From Luteibacter sp. UNCMF331Sha3.1 (GTDB lineage: Bacteria > Pseudomonadota > Gammaproteobacteria > Xanthomonadales > Rhodanobacteraceae): DNA of 64,000 nt. The stretch's first letter is position 1, and each line of letters begins with the position of its first letter. Location: assembly GCF_900109915.1 (NCBI RefSeq), contig NZ_FOBU01000003.1, forward strand, positions 1 to 64,000, written 5' to 3'. The notes below the pieces were generated by a model that was not told the origin of the DNA, did not search any database, and was given only the letters and a program-made list of their open reading frames with translations. The position numbers and the translations under genes are program-made. This document shows positions 56,879-64,000 of the stretch, in pieces.

Positions 56879-58198
56879 ATGCTTTCGTTTCCCAAGACGG
56901 CCACCGCGCCGTTCTGTCCGTCCGAAGTCGCGGGGTCGATCGTCGTCCCCGCCGATCTGCCCTGGTGGAAGAAGGTCGCGCGTTTCGCGGGACCCGGCCT
57001 GCTGGTGTCCGTCGGATACATGGATCCCGGCAACTGGGCGACCGATATCGAGGCGGGTTCGCGGTTCGGGTATCGCCTGCTGTTCGTGGTGCTGCTGTCG
57101 AGTCTTGCGGCCATGATGCTGCAGTGCCTTGCGGCACGGTTGGGCATCGCCACGCGGAAGGATCTGGCGCGCCTCTCGAGCGAGCGGTATCCCAAGGCGA
57201 TCGGACGAATCCAATGGGTGCTGGCCGAGATATCCATCATTTCGTGCGACCTCGCGGAGGTACTGGGCAGCGCGCTGGCGTTCAAACTGCTCTTCGGCGT
57301 GTCGCTGCCGGTCGGTGTCGCGCTGACGGCGCTCGACACGTTCATCGTGCTCGGCTTGCAGGGCAGGGGGTTCCGTCGCGTCGAGGCGATCATCCTCGGT
57401 CTGGTCGGCACCATCGGTCTGTGCTTCGTGGTGCAGTTGTTCCTCGTCGGACCCGACTGGGCCGCGGTGGCGAAGGGATTCATCCCGTCGCTGCACGCCG
57501 TGTCGGCGCAGGAGCCGCTCTACCTCGCCATCGGCATCCTTGGCGCCACGATCATGCCGCACAACCTGTACCTCCATTCCTCCGTGGTGCAGACGCGCGC
57601 GGTGAGCGGTACCGAGGGCAAGCGGGAGGCGATCCGGCTGACGCGCCTGGACACGATCGGTTCGCTGAGCCTCGCGCTGCTCATCAACGCCGCCATTCTC
57701 GTCGTCGCCGCGGCCGCGTTCCACGGCACGGGGCGGACGGATGTCGCCGACATCGGCGATGCCTACGAACTGCTGGCGCCGATCGCAGGCACGACCCTCG
57801 CCGCCATCGCGTTCGCCATCGGTCTGTTCGCGTCGGGACAGAGTTCGACGTTCACCGGCACCATCGCCGGCCAGGTGATCATGGATGGCTTCCTGCACTT
57901 CAAGCTTCCCTGCTGGCAGCGCCGCCTGATCACGCGGGGGCTGGCGGTCGTACCGGCGTTCATCGGCGTGACCGCCATGGGCGACCGGGCCATCGGCGAA
58001 CTGCTCGTGGCCAGTCAGGTCGTACTGAGCATCCAGCTGCCGTTCGCGATGTATCCGCTCATCCGCTTCACCGACGACCGCGAGCTGATGGGCGGGTTCG
58101 CGAATACGCGGCTCGTGTCGTGCGTCGCCTGGCTGCTCTTCGCCACGATCTCGCTGGCGAACGTCTGGCTGGTGGCGCAGGTGTTCGGTCTGGCGTGA
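56879..58198 (+). CDS. mntH: Nramp-family divalent metal transporter
   Basis: 439 residues from the ATG at 56879; the upstream in-frame ATG at 56819 overlaps the shared promoter region and gives extra polar residues. Eleven helices. Nramp motifs: YMDPGNWATD (Asp49-Asn52, metal ligands) in helix 1, IMPHNLYLHSSVVQTR (metal-binding Met and His) in helix 6, and GQSSTFTGTIAGQVIMDGFLHFK. It imports Mn2+ or Fe2+ with protons. The name is by family; no MntR operator was identified. Confidence 0.95.
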   Translation: MLSFPKTATAPFCPSEVAGSIVVPADLPWWKKVARFAGPGLLVSVGYMDPGNWATDIEAGSRFGYRLLFVVLLSSLAAMMLQCLAARLGIATRKDLARLSSERYPKAIGRIQWVLAEISIISCDLAEVLGSALAFKLLFGVSLPVGVALTALDTFIVLGLQGRGFRRVEAIILGLVGTIGLCFVVQLFLVGPDWAAVAKGFIPSLHAVSAQEPLYLAIGILGATIMPHNLYLHSSVVQTRAVSGTEGKREAIRLTRLDTIGSLSLALLINAAILVVAAAAFHGTGRTDVADIGDAYELLAPIAGTTLAAIAFAIGLFASGQSSTFTGTIAGQVIMDGFLHFKLPCWQRRLITRGLAVVPAFIGVTAMGDRAIGELLVASQVVLSIQLPFAMYPLIRFTDDRELMGGFANTRLVSCVAWLLFATISLANVWLVAQVFGLA

Positions 58199-58270
58199 CG
58201 CCCGGCAGACATCGACGTCACGTTGCACCGAGCAGTCTCTTTCGCCGACGACACCGAGGCGCCGGACGCG

Positions 58271-58474
58271 ATGCAGACCCACCACGAGCCTGAAACGCCC
58301 GGCCGAGCGCCGGTCATTCCCGAAGAATCGCCGTCGCGCGCGCGACCGGAAATGCCCGCCGTCGATCCGTCGAAGAGCACGCCGCAGGAACGACCTGCGC
58401 ACCCCGATACGCCCGAAGACGACGGCACGCCGCCAACGGACGCGCCGGAAGCGCTCGCGATCCGGATCCCCTGA
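58271..58474 (+). CDS. Small Pro/Glu-rich hypothetical protein
   Basis: 67 residues from the ATG at 58271 (MQTHHEPETPGRAPVIPEESPSRARPEMP...). Low-complexity, rich in Pro, Glu, Arg; probably disordered. An upstream TTG in the same frame at 58223 is possible. It has no recognised domain. It lies 28 bases before the DUF6496 gene and is likely on its message. Coding status is uncertain. Confidence 0.4.
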   Translation: MQTHHEPETPGRAPVIPEESPSRARPEMPAVDPSKSTPQERPAHPDTPEDDGTPPTDAPEALAIRIP

Positions 58475-58501
58475 ATCCACAGTGCGAAGGAGACCCGAGC
58501 C

Positions 58502-59095
58502 ATGCCCGAGAAAATGACCACTGCCAGGGCACGGAAGGACAAGCGCGAAGGGAAATCGGCATCCACGCAGGCCGGTGAGTACGTGCATGAGGAAATCGAG
58601 CACGTTCGCGAAGGGAAGCACGGCGCACGGTCGGCGAAGCAGGCCATCGCCATCGGCCTTTCGAAGGCCCGGCGCGCCGGCGTGAATGCGAAGCCGTCGA
58701 AGACGGCGAGCAAGGCGACGAAAAAAAAGGCGGCCAGGGATTCGACGGCGTCGCGCATGCGCTCGTCGGGAACCGCGGCGAAGAAGGCGGCGACGACGAA
58801 ACGGGCGTCCGGCTCGTCGGCCCGCAAGACCACGGCGAGGAAGGCTACCGCGAAAAGGGCGACGGCGAAGACCTCCGCTGCCCGGTCACGCGCGAGCACG
58901 GCGGCGCTGAAGCGCGAAGGGCACGCGGCCGCATCGACGCGCTCGCTGTCGGCGCAGGGGCACAAAAGTGCATCGAAGCGTACGGCGGCCAGCCGATCCG
59001 CGGCCGCGAAGAAAGCGGTCCGTACCAAGGGCGCCGCAGGCAGGAAAACGGCCGCGAAGAAGGCGGCCCGCACCCGGGCGCGGAAAGCGTCCTGA
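58502..59095 (+). CDS. DUF6496 protein with histone H1-like Lys/Ala-rich tail
   Basis: 197 residues. N-terminal about 65 residues match DUF6496 (KDKREGKSASTQAGEYVHEEIEHVREGKHGARSAKQAIAIGLSKARRAG). The remaining 130 residues are Lys, Ala, Arg, Ser and Thr in AAKK and KATAKR repeats, like eukaryotic linker histone H1 tails, and so probably bind DNA. The family is frequent in Xanthomonadales and Burkholderia. A good Shine-Dalgarno (GGAG, 10 bases upstream) precedes the ATG. A strong terminator follows. Confidence 0.92.
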   Translation: MPEKMTTARARKDKREGKSASTQAGEYVHEEIEHVREGKHGARSAKQAIAIGLSKARRAGVNAKPSKTASKATKKKAARDSTASRMRSSGTAAKKAATTKRASGSSARKTTARKATAKRATAKTSAARSRASTAALKREGHAAASTRSLSAQGHKSASKRTAASRSAAAKKAVRTKGAAGRKTAAKKAARTRARKAS

Positions 59096-59100
59096 CAACA

Positions 59101-59122
59101 GAAGGCCCGCCGTGAGGCGGGC
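59101..59122. terminator. Bidirectional intrinsic terminator
   Basis: GAAGGCCCGCC-(GTGA)-GGCGGGCCTTC: an 11-base perfect stem in which the A and T ends flank the GC core. It separates the DUF6496 gene (plus) from the small convergent gene (minus). Confidence 0.85.
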
Positions 59123-59146
59123 CTTCGTCGTGGGGAACGTGTTGTA

Positions 59147-59308
59147 TCAGACGGCGTCGTTGCTCAGGCGCGTGGCGACTTCGCCGAGCCAGTCATAGCC
59201 GTCCATCTCGCCGCCGAACAGGTCGAAGCCGCTGTTGGCTTCCATGACACGGTTGCCCGTGGCGTATTCGAAGGTCGTGATGCCGAATTCGTTGCGCAGT
59301 TCGTTCAT
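59147..59308 (-). CDS. Small acidic protein, 53 residues
   Basis: Frame read on the minus strand from the ATG at 59308 to the TGA at 59147: MNELRNEFGITTFEYATGNR, then about 33 more residues with the region GGEMDGYDWLGEVATRL and the end SNDAV. It is acidic and aromatic-rich with a hydrophobic patch. A good Shine-Dalgarno (GGGAGAC, 7 bases upstream) and a terminator 25 bases after the stop support expression. No family recognised; shape is similar to short toxin, regulatory or peptide-precursor genes, but no modification enzymes lie nearby. Confidence 0.6.
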   Translation of the reverse strand: MNELRNEFGITTFEYATGNRVMEANSGFDLFGGEMDGYDWLGEVATRLSNDAV

Positions 59309-60938
<1,630 letters not shown>

Positions 60939-60946
60939 GTGCATCG

Positions 60947-61363
60947 ATGAACGACACCGTCGACCTGATCCATCGCTACTACGACGCTTTCAACCGCGGG
61001 GACTGGGCCGGCATGCTCGCCCTGCTGGACGAGCACGTGGTCCACGACATCAACCAGGGAGGCAGGGAGGTCGGCCGCGAGCGCTTCGCGGCGTTCCTGG
61101 CGCGGATGAACGTGAGCTACGGCGAGCAGCTGAAGAACATCGTCGTGATGACGAACGCGGCGGGCACGCGCGCGGCGGCGGAATACGTCGTCCACGGCGA
61201 ATACAAGGCCACCGACGAGGGCCTGCCGTTCGCCCAGGGACAGACGTACGTGCTACCCGGCGGCGCGTTCTTCGACGTGGTCGACGGGCGGATCACGCGC
61301 ATCACCAACTACTACAACCTCGAGGACTGGCTGTCGCAGGTGCGGCGCGTCGAGGTCGACTGA
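60947..61363 (+). CDS. SnoaL/nuclear-transport-factor-2-like protein
   Basis: 138 residues. The NTF2-like cone fold is suggested by IHRYYDAFNRGDWAGMLALLDEHVVHDIN at the start and a beta-rich end (AAEYVVHGEYKATDEGLPFAQGQTYVLPGGAFFDVVDGRITRITNYYNLEDWL). It resembles the ketosteroid-isomerase-like group. Specific activity unknown. It starts 8 bases after adhC and is surely in its operon, so it could act on an aldehyde-derived or glutathione-linked compound. Confidence 0.88.
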   Translation: MNDTVDLIHRYYDAFNRGDWAGMLALLDEHVVHDINQGGREVGRERFAAFLARMNVSYGEQLKNIVVMTNAAGTRAAAEYVVHGEYKATDEGLPFAQGQTYVLPGGAFFDVVDGRITRITNYYNLEDWLSQVRRVEVD

Positions 61364-61428
61364 CGCCTTGAACGGCGCGACGACGGGCCGCAGGTCATCC
61401 TGCGACCCGTCTCCCGCGAAGGCATCGC

Positions 61429-62415
61429 ATGGCCTGGACCAATCCTTACTACGATCCCGCGAGCGCGCATCACACGCCGCACGGATTCCGTAACCCCGAA
61501 CCCGATACGCGCGGCGCAGGCGATCTCCAGCGCTGGCGTCGGGAACGCAAGGAAGCCGGGCTTCCGCGTCCGCCCCGCGACGGCTACGAAGCGTTCTCGC
61601 ACCGCTGGTGGCAGCGGGCTGCCTTCGATGGCGTCGACGACGCGGCCTGGTGGCTGGGGCACGCCAGCATGCTCGTGCGACGCGGCGGTATCGCCGTACT
61701 CACCGATCCCGTGCTCGGACGTCGCGCCTCGCCGCTTTCGTTCGCCGGGCCACGGCGTCGTACCGCGGCGCCGGTCGACGTCGCAGGCCTGCCGCCCATC
61801 GATGTCGTGGCGATCTCCCACAACCACTACGATCATCTGGACACCGCGACGGTGAAGTCCATCGCGCGCCGGTTCCCCGAGGCGGTGTTCGTCGTGCCGC
61901 TCGGGCTGAAGCCATGGTTCGCGCGGCACGGCATCGACAACGTCCGCGAGCTCGACTGGTGGGGCGAGACGTCGATCGGGGGCGCCACCTTCACCTTCGT
62001 GCCCGCGAGACACTGGAGCGCCCGCACGCTCTGGAACCGCAACCGCTCGCTCTGGGGCGGCTGGGTGATGGAGAAGGACGGCTTCCGGTTCTGGTTCGCT
62101 GGCGACACGGGGTATTCGGAACGACTGGCCGAGATCGGCGAGCGCGTCGGCACCATCCATCTGGCGGCGTTGCCCATCGGTGCGTACTCGCCGCGCTGGT
62201 TCATGCGGGGTCAGCACGTGGATCCCGACGAAGCGGTGCGCCTGCATCGCGAGGTCGGCTGCGAACGATCGGTCGCGATCCACTGGGGCGCGTTCGAACT
62301 GGCGGACGACGCGCTGGACGAACCACCCCGGCTGCTGGGCGAAGCGCTCGCCGCGGCTGGCCTCACGGCGGACGACTTCATGTTGCTCAACATCGGGGGG
62401 CGAATTGCGCTCTAA
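61429..62415 (+). CDS. MBL-fold metallo-hydrolase (NAPE-PLD/UlaG-like)
   Basis: 328 residues. The metallo-beta-lactamase signature HNHYDHLD (His131, His133, Asp135, His136) binds two metals. Further ligands are in PARHWSART (His), WFAGDTGYS (Asp) and SVAIHWGAFEL (His). LGHASMLVRRGG at the N-terminal part and the family's 330-residue length match the NAPE-hydrolysing phospholipase D / YycJ-like group. It may hydrolyse a phosphodiester or lactone. Cytoplasmic. Confidence 0.92.
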   Translation: MAWTNPYYDPASAHHTPHGFRNPEPDTRGAGDLQRWRRERKEAGLPRPPRDGYEAFSHRWWQRAAFDGVDDAAWWLGHASMLVRRGGIAVLTDPVLGRRASPLSFAGPRRRTAAPVDVAGLPPIDVVAISHNHYDHLDTATVKSIARRFPEAVFVVPLGLKPWFARHGIDNVRELDWWGETSIGGATFTFVPARHWSARTLWNRNRSLWGGWVMEKDGFRFWFAGDTGYSERLAEIGERVGTIHLAALPIGAYSPRWFMRGQHVDPDEAVRLHREVGCERSVAIHWGAFELADDALDEPPRLLGEALAAAGLTADDFMLLNIGGRIAL

Positions 62416-62446
62416 TGGCGCCCCATCCCCTGCGGTTCCTCTCGCC

Positions 62447-62671
62447 ATGTCGTTCCATGAATTCCGCCTCGAGGGCGACTACGTCGAACTCAACCTGCTG
62501 CTCAAGCTCACCGGCATCGCGTCCAGCGGCGGCGAAGGCAAACATATGGTGGCCGACGGCCTCGTCACCGTCGACGGCGTGCAGGAGCTGCGCAAGACGT
62601 TCAAGGTCCGCGCCGGTCAGGTCGTCAGGATCGGCGACGAGGAAATCAGCGTGTTGCCCGAGGTCGACTGA
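62447..62671 (+). CDS. S4-domain RNA-binding protein (YbcJ-like)
   Basis: 74 residues. The S4 fold spans almost the whole protein: EYVELNLLLKLTGIASSGGEGKHMVADGLVTVDGVQELRKTFKVRAGQVVRIG-type order, with the ELNLLLKLTGI and VTVDGxxExRxxxKxxxGQVV pattern. E. coli YbcJ is a close relative and binds ribosomal RNA. It starts 31 bases after the MBL gene. Confidence 0.93.
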   Translation: MSFHEFRLEGDYVELNLLLKLTGIASSGGEGKHMVADGLVTVDGVQELRKTFKVRAGQVVRIGDEEISVLPEVD

Positions 62672-62683
62672 GTTCCCGCGCAC

Positions 62684-62965
62684 CTATTCGTGCAAGGCGG
62701 GTCGCTTCATGGCCGCTTCGTCGATCGCGACCGGTGTTACGGGCACGTCCTTGAACGAATCGCTGCTGTTCATCGACGCATCCGCGGGGTCCTGACTGGC
62801 GCCGTCCGCGCCGGTGCGCTTCAGCGAATCGCTGCCGATCTCCGACATCACGACGTTCCGTGACACGGGCGAGACGGCGAGCTTCTGCGGCGGGACTTCC
62901 TGGGCGGCCACGGCGGTGGTCGCGGCGGCGGTGAGCAGGGTGACGAAGACGGTTCGGCGAAGCAT
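62684..62965 (-). CDS. Small exported protein with TGADGASQD motif (paralogue 1)
   Basis: 93 residues from the ATG at 62965, with GGAGG nine bases upstream. A signal peptide (MLRRTVFVTLLTAAATTAVAA) leads to a soluble region containing SLKRTGADGASQDPADASMN and SSDSFKD. The same motif occurs in the next gene. No known domain. Periplasmic, function unknown. Confidence 0.75.
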   Translation of the reverse strand: MLRRTVFVTLLTAAATTAVAAQEVPPQKLAVSPVSRNVVMSEIGSDSLKRTGADGASQDPADASMNSSDSFKDVPVTPVAIDEAAMKRPALHE

Positions 62966-63204
62966 GACCTTGCCTCCGGCGCGAATGTCGCGCGGTTGTG
63001 CGAGACGGGTCCGTCGACCCGTGGCTTTCGCAGTGTCGGCCGATGTGGGCGGAAAGACTTGCAGGTTCTGGTGGCGCGCGTTCTGCGCCGGCTCGGCTTG
63101 CGCCATCGCGTTGGGTCTCGCGGTACCGCCGGTGTCGTCGCTCCGTCTGCATCGTCGACTTGGAAAGGATGCCGCTGCGCAGCGGTGTCTGATGGCTGGC
63201 GCCT

Positions 63205-63275
63205 CTGTGGGAGCGGCCTTGGCCGCGATGGGTGCTTGCCGCGAGCACCCATCGCGGCCAAGGCCGCTCCCACAG
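63205..63275. repeat. REPIN-like inverted repeat, GGCC-body subtype
   Basis: Arms of about 32 bases starting CTGTGGGAGCGGCCTTGGCC and the complement ending GGCCGCTCCCACAG, almost perfect. Same element as at 2935-3000 and set behind the same degenerate module. Confidence 0.9.
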
Positions 63276-63285
63276 TGGGGCGAGC

Positions 63286-63314
63286 AAAAAAAACCGGCCG
63301 CTTTCGCGGCCGGC
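63286..63314 (-). terminator. Intrinsic terminator for the 63337 gene
   Basis: On the minus strand: CCGGCCGC-GAAA-GCGGCCGG followed by eight T, 23-51 bases beyond the stop of the gene. Confidence 0.92.
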
Positions 63315-63336
63315 TCTTTCGTTCATGCGCGGGACG

Positions 63337-63660
63337 TTACATGCCCGATGTGGAGGACTTCGCCGGCTCCGACATCGAATCGCCCTTCTTCATGTGCTTC
63401 TTGTGGGTCGACTTCATCGAACCGTCGCCCGACTTCATCGAGTCGCTGCTGTTCATGCCCGAATGAGCCTTGTCCTGGCTGGCGCCGTCGGCACCGGTCT
63501 GCTTCATCGAGTCGGCGCCCTTCATGGAGTCGCTGGTCGAATGCGTCGGCGTCGCCGCGGTGGACGAGGACATGGGCTCCGTCTTCTGCTGGGCGAGGGC
63601 TGCACCGCTGACGGCCATACAACCGGCCAGCATCGCGACGATCAGTTTCGTGTTGCGCAT
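63337..63660 (-). CDS. Small exported Met/Ser/Lys-rich repeat protein (paralogue 2)
   Basis: 107 residues from the ATG at 63660, with AGGAG nine bases upstream. Signal peptide MRNTKLIVAMLAGCMAVSG ending near ALAQ. The mature part repeats short Asp-Ser-Met-Lys units (DSMKGADSMKQ...SDSMKSGDGSMKS...), and contains TGADGASQDKAHSGMN as in the gene at 62684. The DSMK-repeat resembles the pentapeptide MXKDX-repeat group of small exported proteins. Function unknown; possibly metal binding through the Met and Asp residues. Confidence 0.8.
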   Translation of the reverse strand: MRNTKLIVAMLAGCMAVSGAALAQQKTEPMSSSTAATPTHSTSDSMKGADSMKQTGADGASQDKAHSGMNSSDSMKSGDGSMKSTHKKHMKKGDSMSEPAKSSTSGM

Positions 63661-63874
63661 GACGAATCTCCTGGAACTTGTGGCGCCTTGGGGAGTAACC
63701 CCGATGCTCGGCGCAATGGCATCGGTCACCGGTAAGCCGGTTGGTGGGCAGACGCTATCGCTTTTCGATGACGTGTGCTCTTGCAAAGCAGCAAATTCGG
63801 GGGCAATCGTTCAGGCGGAAATTAGTCGGGGTTCAGTGACGGGCCGGGGCGCGAAGCGTGATGGCAGGTATCAC

Positions 63875-64000
63875 CTAGTGGAAATCGCGGGACACGGAAC
63901 CGAGGGCGGGTAACAGGTCGCTGAAATCGTGCAGCCGGGTGGCCACGAGGTGGCGCACGCCGTCGATCGATTGCCACTGGCCATCGACCGCGAGCAGTAC
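63875..64000 (-). CDS. dnaE2: Error-prone DNA polymerase DnaE2, C-terminal end (truncated by window)
   Basis: Only 41 codons of the 3' end are in the window: VLLAVDGQWQSIDGVRHLVA followed by RLHDFSDLLPAL and the end SRDFH, then TAG at 63877-63875. The GQWQ / HLVA / RLHD / SRDFH pattern is the conserved tail of DnaE2 (ImuC), the replicative-type polymerase of damage-induced mutagenesis that works with ImuA and ImuB. The rest lies to the right. The ending is short, but highly characteristic. Confidence 0.85.
   Translation of the reverse strand, partial: VLLAVDGQWQSIDGVRHLVATRLHDFSDLLPALGSVSRDFH

Noticed and set aside
58223-58270. Extended TTG start for the Pro-rich small gene
   Set aside because: No ribosome site before it; the ATG at 58271 is preferred, though both are weak.

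Overview
The window is about 64 kb of gene-dense, very GC-rich chromosome. Protein content points to a gammaproteobacterium of the Xanthomonadales, most likely Rhodanobacteraceae (Luteibacter/Dyella type). The pointers are the C-terminal tail of a Xanthomonadales type IV secretion effector (XVIPCD), a DUF6496 protein, many TonB-dependent receptors and secreted hydrolases, and intergenic palindromes headed by GTGGGAGC. The taxonomic call is inference from gene content; there is no rRNA in the window.

Layout. 1-2.5 kb: effector tail, an MscS channel, a DUF1003 membrane protein. 2.5-5 kb: repeat-rich spacer, then typA/bipA on the minus strand. 5.1-16.6 kb: a lipase and a probable polyester/3-hydroxybutyrate locus, comprising a GntP-type permease, a TonB receptor, a secreted PHB-depolymerase-type esterase, a symporter-fused hybrid kinase with a LuxR-type regulator (CrbS/CrbR type), and a 3-hydroxybutyrate oligomer hydrolase. 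16.7-22 kb: housekeeping metabolism (cyclophilin, aminotransferase, malate dehydrogenase, cation efflux, 6-phosphogluconate dehydrogenase). 22-32 kb: M1 peptidase, Pr6Pr membrane protein coupled to an ABC exporter, EamA exporter, serine hydrolase, large DUF3772/MscS channel. 32-33.4 kb: tpiA-secG-tRNA-Leu(GAG) with a strong terminator.

33.4-45.2 kb holds mostly small or poorly characterised genes: UBP zinc finger, DUF1304, patatin, REC-only protein, BON protein, HAD hydrolase, DUF4105, TraB/GumN, DUF3820, and a second large TonB receptor. 45.5-50.6 kb is the most accessory-looking part: a secreted RHS/YD-repeat protein of 1504 residues. Its last 150 residues, after the DPYGL boundary, form a variable tip that I cannot assign, and an AT-richer, membrane-anchored small gene overlaps its stop codon. 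This is a candidate toxin/immunity pair. 50.9-64 kb: amidohydrolase coupled to a PAS hybrid kinase, acyltransferase, CsbD, flavodoxin-fold reductase, Nramp transporter, histone-like DUF6496 protein, a 53-codon gene, glutathione-dependent formaldehyde dehydrogenase, MBL-fold hydrolase, S4 protein, two paralogous small exported proteins, and at the right edge the C-terminus of dnaE2.

Between genes lie two related families of long inverted repeats (REP/REPIN-like), several strong intrinsic terminators, and a composite intergenic module present near both ends of the window. I see no CRISPR array, rRNA, prophage or intact insertion sequence.
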